A stretch of DNA of 64,000 nt from an uncultured Flavobacterium sp. (lineage in GTDB: Bacteria > Bacteroidota > Bacteroidia > Flavobacteriales > Flavobacteriaceae), in assembly GCF_946478785.1 (NCBI RefSeq), contig NZ_CAMLDD010000007.1, positions 182,298 through 246,297 on the forward strand. Reading direction: 5' to 3'. Both the position numbers and the translations under genes were made by a program. Positions within the stretch are counted from its first letter, which is position 1. Each line of letters opens with the position of its first letter. The notes under the pieces were generated by a model. That model was not told the DNA's origin, did not search any database, and saw only the letters and a program-made list of their open reading frames with translations. Below, piece after piece: positions 1 to 9,645 of this stretch.

Positions 1-1
1 T

Positions 2-3000
2 GAAAAAAATATCCATTTAGAAAACAATGAAAGCACCATTAAAATTCCATTAAAAAAAGAGTTTGACAAATATTTGAAGATAAGTTTTCAAAGTATTTTT
101 GAGAATGCGGTTTTCAATGATGAGATTGATGTGTTTCAAAAAAAACAAGATTCTAAAATGGAATTTAGTGTTGAAACTTTTAGAAATAAACTGCAACCAG
201 GAATTAGCGAAAACTGGTCGTTTAAATTAAAATCAACTAATACGGCTAACGAAGCAGAAGTCCTGGCATCGATGTATGACAGCTCATTAGACCAATTTGC
301 AACCGCAAACTGGGCTAGTTTAGGTTTTAGTGATTATTACTACAATGGAAGTAACATTAAATCAGGCTTAGGTTTTGACAAAACATCAAGTTATCTTCAA
401 AATTTGAATACTCCAAGAAACAGAGTAGAACTAAATACCGAAACTGCGAAATTAATTTGGTTTGGATTTGATTTTAACAATCCCAATAATTCTGTTTACC
501 TGCAAAGGGAATATCAAAAACAACTTAGTAAAAAAGCCAACAAGCCTTTAAATGCAAAAATGATTTCGGGAATCATAAAAGATAAATCGAACCTGGCTCT
601 TCCCGGCGTTTCTGTGTCCATAAAAGGAACACAAAGAGTTACATCCTCAGATTTTGATGGTTATTATGAGATTGAAGCTGCCAAAAACGAAGAACTTGTT
701 TTTAGTTATATCGGTTTTAAAAGTCAATCTGTTGTGGTTGAAAACACAAAAACTATTGATGTGGTTTTGGAGGAAAGCGAGAATAGTTTGAATGAAGTTG
801 TCGTTGTTGGTTATGGAAAATCAAAAAGAAAAGATCTTACAGGATCGATATCCTCAATATCAGGTGATGAGCTACTTGAAACGCAACCACTAACATTCGA
901 TCAGGTTCTTCAAGGTAAAGCTCCTGGTATTATGGTTTCTGGGGCTTCTGGTCAGCCGGGAGGCGGGATTAGTTTACAAATTCGCGGTCTATCTTCTTTT
1001 GGTAATAATTCACCATTGTATGTAATAGATGGGGTTATTATTGACGGAGGTAACGGTACGAATCCATTGGCAACTATTAATCCAGCAGATATTGCATCTA
1101 TAGATGTTTTAAAAGATGCATCTGCTACAGCCATTTACGGAAGCAGAGGTGCAAACGGAGTAATCGTTATTACAACCAAAAAAGCAATAGAAGAACTGAC
1201 ACAAATAAAAGCGAGAAAAAATCTATCTGAAACCGCGTTCTTTTTACCGAATTTAAAAACCGATGCAAAAGGAAACATAAGCTTTAATTTTACTTCGCCA
1301 GAAGCTTTGACAGCCTGGAAATTCCGTTTGTTTGCTCATAATAAAAAAGCGGTAACAGGTTATTTAGAAAAAAGCGTTCTTACTCAAAAAGAACTTATGG
1401 TCTTGCCTAATTTTCCTCGCTTTTTTAGAGAAAAAGATACCATTGTTATCAGTACTAAAATTTCAAACATTACAAGCGAAGCGAAAACAGGAATTGCCAT
1501 GCTTCAGTTTTTTGATGCAACAACAATGGAATCTATTGATGCCAAAATGCTGAATACGGACAACATCAGAAACTTTAGTGTTGATGCCTTTGGAAATACA
1601 ACAGCAACCTGGACGATTTCGATTCCGGAAGGTTTACAAGGCGTACAATATAAAATTTTGGCTAAATCAGGAAATTTCTCTGATGGAGAAGAAAACATAC
1701 TTCCTGTTTTAACGAATAATATGCTGGTTACAGAAAGTATTCCGATCTGGGTTAGGGAAAATTCTACTAAAGAATATACGTTTGATAATTTAAAAAACAA
1801 CCCTTCTTCAACTTTAAGAAACCATCAATTTACGTTAGAATATACTTCGAATCCTTCGTGGATTGCCATTCAGTCTCTGCCTTATTTAATGGAATATGAG
1901 CACGAATGTGCTGAGCAAACTTTTGCCCGTTTTTATGCGAATGCTTTAGCATCAGAGATTATTTCAAGTAACCCGAAGATTGCAACCGTTTTTGAAGATT
2001 GGAGAAAAAATGGAAAATTGAATTCCAAACTGGAAGAAAACGAAGAATTAAAATCCATCATTCTGGCTGAAACTCCCTGGCTAAATGATGCACAAAATGA
2101 AGAGGAAAAGAAAAAAAATCTGGCGCTCTTATTCGATTTAGAGAAAATGAAAACTTCTCAGAAAGCGACTTTCGATAAATTAAAACAGAAGCAAAAATCA
2201 TCAGGAGGATTTGCCTGGTTTGACGGAAGTGATGAAAACGAATACATAACCAGACATATTCTGGCAGGATTAGGGCATTTATCAAAATTATCTAAAAATA
2301 ATACTTCACAAATTGATCAGATTGCCAAAACCGCAATTCCATTTTTAGATCATAAATTTTTGATTTATCATAAAGCACGAACTAAAAATTTAAAAACAAC
2401 AGCCAAGTTAATGTGGGTCAATCCTTATAATGATTTGCATTATTTATACGCCAGAAGTTTTTATTTAGATAAATATCCCGTTTCAGATACGCTGAAAAAA
2501 GCAACTAAAATGTATTTAGAAAGTGCCAAAAAAGAGTGGCTATCCTATTCGCTTTATGAAAAAGGATTAGCAGCATTGACTTTAAACCGTTTTGGAGAAA
2601 GTGAAACTGCAAAAAAAATCATTGAAAGTTTAGAAGAAACCTCATCCAACAACGAAGATTGGGGAATGTACTGGATATCTAATAAAGCAGGCTGGTATTG
2701 GTATCAGGCGCCAATAGAAACTCAGGCACTATTGATTGAGGCTTTCGCCGAAGTTACTCAGGACACAAAATCTGTTGATGCCATGAAAGTCTGGTTATTA
2801 AAAAACAAACAGACCAAAAACTGGCCTACCACAAAATCAACTACAGAAGCTGTTTATGCGTTGTTGATGCAGGGAAATGACTGGCTAAGTGTAAAAGACA
2901 ATACCATAATTAAAATGGGAGATGAGAAAATCCTAACCAAAAAACTATTAGAAAACCAAAAAGAAGCCGAAACAGGTTATATCAAACTAACTTGGAAAGC

Positions 3001-3544
3001 TGATGAAATTAAAAAAGAAATGGCTTCGATAAGCATTCAGAATAAAACGAAAGTTCCTGGTTTTGGTGGTGTGTACTGGCAGTATTTTGAGGATTTGGAT
3101 AAAATCAAAACTAATTCCGGAGCTGTTTTATCGGTTTCAAAAGAATTATATCTGAAGAAACAGGCAATGACAGGTGAAGAATTAGAAAAAATCACTTCTA
3201 AAAATGAATTAAAAACAGGAGATTTAGTTACTATTAGATTAATTATTTCATCAAAAGAAGATATGGAATTTGTGCATTTAAAAGATATGAGAGCTTCTTG
3301 TTTTGAACCTGTAAATGTACTTTCTCAATATCAATATAAAGATGGTTTAGGGTATTACATGAGTACGAAAGATGCTGCAACGCATTTATTTTTTGACAGA
3401 ATTAACAAAGGAACTTATGTATTGGAATATGATATTCGGGTAAATAACAGCGGTGAATTCTCAAACGGCATCACTACGATTCAAAGTATGTATGCGCCGG
3501 AATTTACGAGTCATACAAAAGGAATTCGGGTAAAAGTTCAATAG
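2..3544 (+). CDS. Alpha-2-macroglobulin-like protein with inserted SusC-like plug module (5' partial)
   Basis: The reading frame is open to the left edge, so the N-terminus and signal peptide lie outside. The first start-like codon (TTG at 74) is unlikely to be real; residue numbers here count from it. The C-terminal two thirds is the alpha-2-macroglobulin family. It carries an intact thioester motif CAEQ (about residues 612-615, DNA 1907-1918) followed by an alpha/alpha-toroid-like helical region. Such proteins covalently trap proteases at the cell envelope. Residues about 164-372 are unrelated: a carboxypeptidase-regulatory-like beta domain (GVSVSIKGT, FDGYYEI) followed by a TonB receptor plug of SusC type (NEVVVVGYG, LYVIDGV, IYGSRGANGVIVITTK). 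No receptor barrel follows; the chain returns directly to macroglobulin sequence. It ends with a stop at 3542-3544. The family call is firm; the role of the plug insert is unknown. Confidence 0.85.
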   Translation, partial: EKNIHLENNESTIKIPLKKEFDKYLKISFQSIFENAVFNDEIDVFQKKQDSKMEFSVETFRNKLQPGISENWSFKLKSTNTANEAEVLASMYDSSLDQFATANWASLGFSDYYYNGSNIKSGLGFDKTSSYLQNLNTPRNRVELNTETAKLIWFGFDFNNPNNSVYLQREYQKQLSKKANKPLNAKMISGIIKDKSNLALPGVSVSIKGTQRVTSSDFDGYYEIEAAKNEELVFSYIGFKSQSVVVENTKTIDVVLEESENSLNEVVVVGYGKSKRKDLTGSISSISGDELLETQPLTFDQVLQGKAPGIMVSGASGQPGGGISLQIRGLSSFGNNSPLYVIDGVIIDGGNGTNPLATINPADIASIDVLKDASATAIYGSRGANGVIVITTKKAIEELTQIKARKNLSETAFFLPNLKTDAKGNISFNFTSPEALTAWKFRLFAHNKKAVTGYLEKSVLTQKELMVLPNFPRFFREKDTIVISTKISNITSEAKTGIAMLQFFDATTMESIDAKMLNTDNIRNFSVDAFGNTTATWTISIPEGLQGVQYKILAKSGNFSDGEENILPVLTNNMLVTESIPIWVRENSTKEYTFDNLKNNPSSTLRNHQFTLEYTSNPSWIAIQSLPYLMEYEHECAEQTFARFYANALASEIISSNPKIATVFEDWRKNGKLNSKLEENEELKSIILAETPWLNDAQNEEEKKKNLALLFDLEKMKTSQKATFDKLKQKQKSSGGFAWFDGSDENEYITRHILAGLGHLSKLSKNNTSQIDQIAKTAIPFLDHKFLIYHKARTKNLKTTAKLMWVNPYNDLHYLYARSFYLDKYPVSDTLKKATKMYLESAKKEWLSYSLYEKGLAALTLNRFGESETAKKIIESLEETSSNNEDWGMYWISNKAGWYWYQAPIETQALLIEAFAEVTQDTKSVDAMKVWLLKNKQTKNWPTTKSTTEAVYALLMQGNDWLSVKDNTIIKMGDEKILTKKLLENQKEAETGYIKLTWKADEIKKEMASISIQNKTKVPGFGGVYWQYFEDLDKIKTNSGAVLSVSKELYLKKQAMTGEELEKITSKNELKTGDLVTIRLIISSKEDMEFVHLKDMRASCFEPVNVLSQYQYKDGLGYYMSTKDAATHLFFDRINKGTYVLEYDIRVNNSGEFSNGITTIQSMYAPEFTSHTKGIRVKVQ

Positions 3545-3574
3545 TACAACTTACTTGAGCTTCCATAAATTAAT

Positions 3575-3600
3575 TTGAAACCCTAAATTAGCTACATTTG
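3575..3600 (+). promoter_or_regulatory. Bacteroidota-type promoter for the Uma2 gene
   Basis: TACATTTG at 3593-3600 matches the -7 consensus TAnnTTTG. A TTG at 3575-3577 lies 15 bases upstream, slightly closer than usual. The ATG of the next gene is at 3617, giving a short leader. Confidence 0.5.
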
Positions 3601-3616
3601 TAGTAAATGAATTATT

Positions 3617-4204
3617 ATGATAACAGATATTAATCAATTAGATTTTAGCAAGACTTATTCTTATGCTGATTATCTTACCTGGCGATTTCAGGAGAGGCTT
3701 GAAATTTTCAAAGGCAAAATTTCTAAAATGAGTCCTGCACCAAGTACTTCTCATCAAAAAGTATCAATGAAGCTGACCAAATTTATATTGCAAAAATTCA
3801 GCGATCATTCCTGTAATTTATTTGCAGCTCCATTTGATGTTCGGTTATTGGATAAAAAAAATTCGACAAAAGACAATGAAATTTTTACTGTTGTTCAACC
3901 TGACCTGTGTGTGATTTGTGATGACAATAAATTAGACAAAAGAGGCGCTTTTGGTGCTCCTGATTTAGTAATAGAAATACTTTCACCGGGTAACTCGAAA
4001 AAAGAATTGAAATATAAATTTGATTTGTATGAAGAAGCAGGGGTTTTAGAATATTGGATTGTAAACCCCGAAGACAAAACTTTTTTAATCTATGTTCTTA
4101 GAGATAATGAGTTTATTGGTTTACATCCTTTGATTGAAGAAGACACAATAAAAAGTCCTTTATTTCCTCAATTAGATTTTATATTGGAAGAAGTATTTGC
4201 TTAG
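3617..4204 (+). CDS. Uma2-family (DUF820) putative restriction-endonuclease-like protein
   Basis: This 195-residue protein has the Uma2/DUF820 pattern of a PD-(D/E)XK nuclease fold: an N-terminal Y-x-D-Y-L segment, the F-x-G-K-I-x-x-M-S-P strand, VQPDLCVI, the GAPDLVIEILSPGNS core, and the YEEAGVLEYWIVNPED tail. The family is widespread as small stand-alone genes; its substrate and role are poorly known. It has its own promoter and is followed by a strong hairpin terminator, so it is probably monocistronic. It sits between two unrelated genes, typical of the dispersed accessory distribution of this family. Confidence 0.85.
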   Translation: MITDINQLDFSKTYSYADYLTWRFQERLEIFKGKISKMSPAPSTSHQKVSMKLTKFILQKFSDHSCNLFAAPFDVRLLDKKNSTKDNEIFTVVQPDLCVICDDNKLDKRGAFGAPDLVIEILSPGNSKKELKYKFDLYEEAGVLEYWIVNPEDKTFLIYVLRDNEFIGLHPLIEEDTIKSPLFPQLDFILEEVFA

Positions 4205-4210
4205 AATAAA

Positions 4211-4242
4211 AAACCCGACAGATTTCAAAATCTGTCGGGTTT
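4211..4242. terminator. Bidirectional hairpin terminator
   Basis: Perfect 12-bp arms AAACCCGACAGA (4211-4222) and TCTGTCGGGTTT (4231-4242) lie between convergent genes. A-rich sequence on one side and T-rich on the other allow it to serve both the Uma2 gene and the S46 peptidase gene. Confidence 0.85.
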
Positions 4243-4263
4243 ACTTTTATAATAAAAATCAGA

Positions 4264-6408
4264 TTATTTTATAATTGTCATTTCATCAATAATGTTTTTT
4301 GCTCCGGCGTATTTGTCAATAATCCAAAGTACATAACGAATGTCTACGTTAATGGTTCTTTGCAATTTTGAATCAAAAATAACATCTCCTGCCATTGCTT
4401 CGATATTACCGTCAAAAGCAATTCCGATTAATTCTCCTTTTCCGTTAAGAACCGGTGAACCAGAGTTTCCTCCTGTAATGTCATTATCTGTCAAAAAGTT
4501 TACCGGCATGTATCCTGCTTTGTCAGCATATTGACCGTAATCTTTTGCTTTGTTTAATTCTAACAAACGAGCTGGTAAATCAAATTCCTCATCTCCTGCT
4601 TTATACTTTTTCACCATACTTTCCATGGTTGTATAGTTGTTGATTTTAGCATCATTACGCGGGTCAGTTGGCAAAGCGCGAACTTTTCCGTAAGTCAGTC
4701 TCAAAGTTGAGTTTGCATCAGGATATTTAACAGCATTTAATTTTGATTCTCTCAAACCTTCAACCAATTTGCGGTAAGCAGTGGCAAAACCATCATCAGC
4801 TTTCGCCTGATCGTCTGTTTTAGTTCGGTATTTAGCCAATAAATCATTCGAGATAATATACAAAGGATCAAGTGGAAGCGCAGCCGGTTTTGGATTTGCT
4901 ATATATTCTAAAATTTTCTCTTTAGATGTAAAAAAACTAGTTTCAGTTGCTTTTGCTATATCAGCAGTAAAATCTCCATTATTAGCTGATTTCATTTTAG
5001 CAATATGTGGTGCCAAACCGTATTCAGCACCTTTTGAAGCATATAAGTTTAATTGTGCCGTTAATACGTCTTTTTCTAATGGAGCATAAAATTCACCATA
5101 GATGTTTTCAACCATCGCATTGATTTTTGGCAACATTTCTGCTTTTTTAGCATCATTTTCTTTAGAGTAAGCCATTAATGCATTTCCTAAATTTGCAGGA
5201 CCTGTTGCATAAGCTGAAGTACGCAAAAGCTGCATTAAGTAATTATCATGACGGGCTTTTAAATTTGTTTCCTTGTAATAATCATTAATTGTCGGAATTA
5301 CATTTTCGTACTTTTCTCTGTTAGCCGGTTTAGCAGCCCATTCGTAAAATTTATCTTCTTGCGCCGTTTTAGCATCAACTGTTCCTGCTTTTGTTAAGGC
5401 ATCGATCATTCCCTGACGATTTTTCCAATAATTTGCTGTCGAAGCATATTTAGACGCATATTTCAAACGAACTGTTGCGTCTTTGTCCATATACTTTTTC
5501 ATTTGGTCCATTCCGGTTTTTGCACCTTCAACCCATGCAGGATAAGCATATTTTATGTTTTGCTCAATTCCGCCAGCCGGCATCCAACGGTTTGTTCTTC
5601 CCGGATAACCTAAAATCATGGCAAAATCATTTTCTTTAATTCCTTTGATGCTTACAGGCAAATAATGCTTTGGCTGCAAAGGCACATTATCTTTAGAATA
5701 TTCTGCAGGATTTCCGTCTTTATCGGCATACACTCTAAACATAGAGAAATCTCCTGTTTGACGAGGCCATTCCCAGTTGTCAGTGTCTCCACCAAATTTA
5801 CCAACACTTTCCGGTGGCGTACCTACTAAACGAACATCTGTGTAATCCTGGTAGACGAAATAGTAATATTCATTTCCCTGAAAGAAAGGACGAACTGAAA
5901 CGGTATATTTTCCACCTTCGTTATTTTCTTTTTCAATCAAAGCAATTTCCTGCTGAATGATTTTGTTTCTTTCTGTTTCCGTCATTGTATCATTTACTTT
6001 TGACAAAATTCTTTTAGAAACATCATCCATGCGAACGAAGAAACGAACGTATAAAGATTTTGGTTTCATTTCGGCACTTCTTTCTTTTGCCCAAAAACCA
6101 TCTTTCAGGTAATTTTGTTCAGCTGATGAAAGTTCGGCAATGGCATCATATCCACAATGGTGATTCGTTAAAACCAAACCGCTTTTAGAAACAATTTCAG
6201 CTGTACAACCTCCGTTAAACTGCACGATTGCATCTTTTAAACTATGGTTGTTAATGCTGTAAATTTCTTCGGCTGTCAATTGCAGACCCATTTTCTGCAT
6301 GTCTCTGTGGTTCAGCCTTTCGATAAACATTAAGAACCACATCCCTTCGTCGGCTCTTACGGGAAATGCCATCAGGCACATCGTTAAAAATAAGATTATT
6401 TTTTTCAT
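4264..6408 (-). CDS. S46-family dipeptidyl-peptidase, DPP7-like
   Basis: A chymotrypsin-fold serine exopeptidase that releases dipeptides from N-termini in the periplasm. The ATG at 6408 is preferred because MKKIILFLTMCLMAFPVRA is a clean signal peptide; an in-frame ATG at 6450 would add 14 residues ahead of it. Visible motifs are GCTAEIVSKSGLVLTNHHC with the catalytic His and GNSGSPVLN with the catalytic Ser. The residue 18 positions after the catalytic Ser is Gly (AFDGN). In characterised S46 enzymes, Gly here marks DPP7 (hydrophobic P1) and Arg marks DPP11 (Asp/Glu P1). The gene is monocistronic, with a terminator at its 3' end. Confidence 0.9.
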   Translation of the reverse strand: MKKIILFLTMCLMAFPVRADEGMWFLMFIERLNHRDMQKMGLQLTAEEIYSINNHSLKDAIVQFNGGCTAEIVSKSGLVLTNHHCGYDAIAELSSAEQNYLKDGFWAKERSAEMKPKSLYVRFFVRMDDVSKRILSKVNDTMTETERNKIIQQEIALIEKENNEGGKYTVSVRPFFQGNEYYYFVYQDYTDVRLVGTPPESVGKFGGDTDNWEWPRQTGDFSMFRVYADKDGNPAEYSKDNVPLQPKHYLPVSIKGIKENDFAMILGYPGRTNRWMPAGGIEQNIKYAYPAWVEGAKTGMDQMKKYMDKDATVRLKYASKYASTANYWKNRQGMIDALTKAGTVDAKTAQEDKFYEWAAKPANREKYENVIPTINDYYKETNLKARHDNYLMQLLRTSAYATGPANLGNALMAYSKENDAKKAEMLPKINAMVENIYGEFYAPLEKDVLTAQLNLYASKGAEYGLAPHIAKMKSANNGDFTADIAKATETSFFTSKEKILEYIANPKPAALPLDPLYIISNDLLAKYRTKTDDQAKADDGFATAYRKLVEGLRESKLNAVKYPDANSTLRLTYGKVRALPTDPRNDAKINNYTTMESMVKKYKAGDEEFDLPARLLELNKAKDYGQYADKAGYMPVNFLTDNDITGGNSGSPVLNGKGELIGIAFDGNIEAMAGDVIFDSKLQRTINVDIRYVLWIIDKYAGAKNIIDEMTIIK

Positions 6409-6540
6409 AGTAATAATTGAATTAGTCTTGCGAAGATAATTCATTTTCACAATCAGAGCACTTAATTAACATTGAAAATGAAATTTAGCCATCCTATTTC
6501 ATTACTTCTTTGCGAATTCTATAAGCTAAAAACAAAAAAA

Positions 6541-6562
6541 GGTGTTCTGAAATCAGAACACC
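6541..6562 (-). terminator. Rho-independent terminator downstream of obg
   Basis: GGTGTTCTGA (6541-6550) pairs with TCAGAACACC (6553-6562). Read on the minus strand the stem is followed by a run of seven T's, so it ends the obg transcript. Confidence 0.85.
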
Positions 6563-6584
6563 TTTTAAAAAACTTATAATTTAT

Positions 6585-7586
6585 TTACTCATTAAGCATC
6601 TTCCAAAGTTTATCTTTCAAATCTGTCAAACCCTGTTGCGCAACAGATGAAATAAACATGTATGGAATATCTTTGAAAGCAACATCCAATTCTGTTTTTA
6701 ATTCTGCTTTCAGTTCGTCGTCCAGCATATCACATTTTGAGATAACCAAGAGACGTTCTTTATCCAGCATTTCAGGATTGTATTTGGTCAACTCATTCAC
6801 CAAAATATCATATTCTGCTTTAATATCCGGCGTATCAACAGGAACTAAAAACAACAAAGTTGAATTACGCTCAATATGACGCAGGAAATAATGTCCAAGA
6901 CCTTTTCCTTCAGCGGCACCTTCAATGATTCCCGGAATATCAGCAATTACAAAAGACTGATAATCTCTGTAAGCCACAATTCCTAAATTTGGTTTTAGGG
7001 TTGTAAAAGGGTAATCTGCAATTTTTGGTTTTGCAGAAGTCAATACAGACAACAAAGTTGATTTTCCTGCATTTGGAAAACCTACCAGTCCAACATCAGC
7101 CAAAACTTTAAGCTCCAAAATCACATCCATTTCTACACCCGGCAAACCTGGCTGTGCGTAACGTGGCGTTTGGTTTGTTGAACTTCTAAAGTGCCAGTTT
7201 CCTAAACCTCCTTTTCCTCCTTTTGAAAGAATTCTTTTTTCACCATCTTCGGTAATTTCGAATAAGGTTTCGCCGGTTTCTTTATCTTTTACTACAGTTC
7301 CTAAAGGCACTTCAATAAATTTATCTTCTCCATCAGCACCGGTACTGCGATCTCCTCCTCCATCTCCACCGTGTCCCGCTTTAATGTGACGGGCAAATTT
7401 CAAGTGAAATAATGTCCACAGACCTTTATTTCCAACCAAATATACGTGTCCACCACGACCACCATCTCCTCCGTCCGGGCCTCCTTTTTCAATAAATTTC
7501 TCTCTATGTAAATGCGTAGATCCTTTTCCTCCTTTTCCGGAAGAAACATATATCTTAACGTAATCTACAAAATTTCCTTCTGTCAT
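6585..7586 (-). CDS. obg: Obg/CgtA GTPase
   Basis: Essential GTPase linked to late assembly of the 50S ribosomal subunit. The protein (333 residues from MTEGNFVDY) has the glycine-rich Obg fold ([17 protein letters not shown]), then the G domain with P-loop [14 protein letters not shown] and the SKCD guanine motif. A longer frame to 7649 starts in an intergenic repeat and adds 21 residues foreign to the family, so the ATG at 7586 is chosen. The protein lacks the extra C-terminal domain seen in some Obg proteins and ends soon after the G domain. In many flavobacteria it follows hpt and adk; here a membrane protein gene and a toxin-antitoxin pair come between. Confidence 0.97.
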   Translation of the reverse strand: MTEGNFVDYVKIYVSSGKGGKGSTHLHREKFIEKGGPDGGDGGRGGHVYLVGNKGLWTLFHLKFARHIKAGHGGDGGGDRSTGADGEDKFIEVPLGTVVKDKETGETLFEITEDGEKRILSKGGKGGLGNWHFRSSTNQTPRYAQPGLPGVEMDVILELKVLADVGLVGFPNAGKSTLLSVLTSAKPKIADYPFTTLKPNLGIVAYRDYQSFVIADIPGIIEGAAEGKGLGHYFLRHIERNSTLLFLVPVDTPDIKAEYDILVNELTKYNPEMLDKERLLVISKCDMLDDELKAELKTELDVAFKDIPYMFISSVAQQGLTDLKDKLWKMLNE

Positions 7587-7620
7587 TTTCTTTTTGTTTA
7601 TGTATAGTTTAAAGTTTAAA

Positions 7621-7685
7621 GTTTCAGGTTTCAAGTTGGCGCAACGCACTTAACCTGAAACCTGAAACATAATAAAACCTGAAAC
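7621..7685. repeat. AACCTGAAAC intergenic repeat cluster
   Basis: GTTTCAGGTT (7621-7630) is inverted relative to AACCTGAAAC at 7652-7661 and 7676-7685. The motif recurs just upstream of purE (around 18934). Such low-complexity palindromes are common between flavobacterial genes. Confidence 0.6.
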
Positions 7686-7694
7686 AAATTCTCT

Positions 7695-8969
7695 TTACTC
7701 TTTTAGTGCTTTTATCAGCACTTTATCAATCTTTACGCCATCCATATCGATGACTTCCAACACAAATTTTTGCCAGATTAGTTTTTCGCCTTCTTTTGGA
7801 ATATGTGAAAGCTCTGTCATGATCATTCCGCTTACGGTGTTTACCTCGTAATCATTTGTCAATTCGTCTAACTCAAAATAGGTTAGGAAATCGTGCAATG
7901 AATAATGTCCGTCTACCAGCCAGGAGCCATCTTCTCTTTCGATTAACTGGAATTCATCCCTATAAAAATCAGAAGCATCACCAACCAAAGCCTCCAAGAT
8001 GTCATTCAACGTAATAATTCCCTGGAAAACACCATACTCATCAGAAACCAACGCATAATGTACTCCTGTCCTTTTAAAATTTTCCAACGCTTTATACGCT
8101 GTGGTCTGTTCCATTAAATAAGGAGCGTCTGTCATAATTGCCGACAAATCAAAATGATCACTCTCTATGTTGGCGAATATATTTTTAAGTGTTACAATAC
8201 CAACGATATCGTCATAGTTTTCATTATATACAGGATAAATAGTATGCAAATCTTCTAAAACCAATGTTTTGATTTTGTCTTTATCAGCATTTAATGGCAA
8301 CATATCTACCGATTTTCGGTGTGTCATTAATGAATTCACTTTTCGGTCACCAATATGAAAAACGCGTTCCACGATATCTTGTTCGATTTCCTGAACCTCT
8401 CCCACTTCGGTTCCTTCTTTTATTATGGCTTTTATTTCCTCTTCGGTAACTTTTCCGTCAGCTGATGGTTTTATTTGAAGAACCTTCAGTAAAAAATCTG
8501 TTGAAGAAGTCAGCAACCAAATAAACGGTGCTGTTACAATCGAAACAATTTTCATGGGCAACGCTACCATTTTGGCGATGGCTTCGGGATAATTTAAACC
8601 GATGCGTTTTGGAAGCAACTCCCCTAAAACTAAAGAGAAAAATGTTAAAACAACAACTACAATTCCAACCGCTACAGAATTTGCATACGGTTTTAAAACC
8701 TCAAAACCGCTGACAAAAACCTGAACATCACTTGTTATTTTATCCCCACTGTAAATACCTGTCAAAATTCCGATTAAGGTAATTCCGATTTGCACAGTTG
8801 ATAAAAACTTATTTGGAGAATTGGCCAAATCGAGCGCGATTTTAGCACTTTTATTGCCTTTTTTTGCAGCAGTTTCCAGTCTGTTTTTCCTGGCCGAAAT
8901 CAATGCGATTTCTGACATTGAGAAAACTCCGTTTAATAGTATTAGAAAAAATATTATTAGTATTTCCAA
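7695..8969 (-). CDS. CNNM/CorC-type membrane protein with CBS pair (hemolysin-family annotation)
   Basis: The 424-residue protein has the standard order: a DUF21 (CNNM) transmembrane domain with about four helices over residues 1-170 (NGVFSMSEIAL motif near the N-terminus), a CBS pair (about 205-325) and a C-terminal CorC/HlyC domain (GSWLVDGHYSLHDF to VSGMIMTELSHIP). Homologues take part in Mg2+/Co2+ export or resistance; the hemolysin name is historical. It lies 14 nt downstream of the PIN toxin gene and 108 nt upstream of obg, on the same strand as both. Confidence 0.9.
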   Translation of the reverse strand: MEILIIFFLILLNGVFSMSEIALISARKNRLETAAKKGNKSAKIALDLANSPNKFLSTVQIGITLIGILTGIYSGDKITSDVQVFVSGFEVLKPYANSVAVGIVVVVLTFFSLVLGELLPKRIGLNYPEAIAKMVALPMKIVSIVTAPFIWLLTSSTDFLLKVLQIKPSADGKVTEEEIKAIIKEGTEVGEVQEIEQDIVERVFHIGDRKVNSLMTHRKSVDMLPLNADKDKIKTLVLEDLHTIYPVYNENYDDIVGIVTLKNIFANIESDHFDLSAIMTDAPYLMEQTTAYKALENFKRTGVHYALVSDEYGVFQGIITLNDILEALVGDASDFYRDEFQLIEREDGSWLVDGHYSLHDFLTYFELDELTNDYEVNTVSGMIMTELSHIPKEGEKLIWQKFVLEVIDMDGVKIDKVLIKALKE

Positions 8970-8983
8970 TTTGTAATTTGATT

Positions 8984-9382
8984 TTAATTTTTAATAACTA
9001 TTTCTAAACTATTTATCCTTTCGAAATGTTTTTTATTAAGTGTCGCTAATTTTAATTGATTAGCCTGAGCGGTTGCAGCAATAAGAATATCCGGAATTTC
9101 TATAAGCTTGCTATCTTTTTTCAATTGCTTAAAAATTTGAATAGCTTTTAGACTAGAGGCTTTATCAAAAGACAAAACTGTAATTCTCTCAAAAAAATCA
9201 TTCCAAAACAAGTCTGTATCACTACTACTGCCTATCATAATTTCATATTCGGTAATAACCGAAACAGCAAACAAAGAATACGTTTTTGTCAATTCAAAAA
9301 AGAACGATTTTGTTTTATCTTTCTTTCTAAAAAAATCAATTAAAACTGATGTGTCCAGACAAATTATTTCTTCGTTCTCCAT
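8984..9382 (-). CDS. PIN-domain toxin (VapC-like)
   Basis: This 132-residue PIN ribonuclease has conserved acidic positions in LDTSVLIDFF (N-terminal Asp), VITEYEI (Glu) and IEIPDILIAATA (Asp). It ends with a LATLNKKHFERI segment where related toxins have the LxTxNxxHF strand. VapC toxins cleave structured RNA, often tRNA, and are neutralised by the partner gene. Its start overlaps the end of the upstream antitoxin by 19 nt, indicating translational coupling. It belongs to the first of three toxin-antitoxin pairs in the window. Confidence 0.85.
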   Translation of the reverse strand: MENEEIICLDTSVLIDFFRKKDKTKSFFFELTKTYSLFAVSVITEYEIMIGSSSDTDLFWNDFFERITVLSFDKASSLKAIQIFKQLKKDSKLIEIPDILIAATAQANQLKLATLNKKHFERINSLEIVIKN

Positions 9383-9603
9383 TGTTCAAATTGCTTTCTA
9401 TTCTCTTCAAATTGCTTTAACTCCTCATCGTTCATCACAGGAGCATTTAAAAGAAAATTTTGAAATGATGAAATTTCTTCTTTTGCTTTTTTAGAAATAA
9501 ACTCTTGATTAACAGAGTCCTGCAATTGCTTTATTTTACTTGCAGGCAATTGTTTAACCAATTGTACTATTTCATCAAATCCTATTTTTACAGTTAAATT
9601 CAT
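9364..9603 (-). CDS. Antitoxin partner of PIN toxin
   Basis: A 79-residue, charged, helical protein immediately upstream of and overlapping the PIN toxin gene. The N-terminus (VKIGFDEIVQLVKQLPASKIKQL) resembles small Bacteroidota antitoxins that have a short strand and helix instead of a clear AbrB or ribbon-helix-helix motif. Assignment as antitoxin rests on size, overlap and gene order. DNA-binding autoregulation is likely for the family but not visible here. Confidence 0.7.
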   Translation of the reverse strand: MNLTVKIGFDEIVQLVKQLPASKIKQLQDSVNQEFISKKAKEEISSFQNFLLNAPVMNDEELKQFEENRKQFEQWRTKK

Positions 9604-9645
9604 AATTAAAAATCATTATTAAACAGAATTAGAATTATTTAGAAA

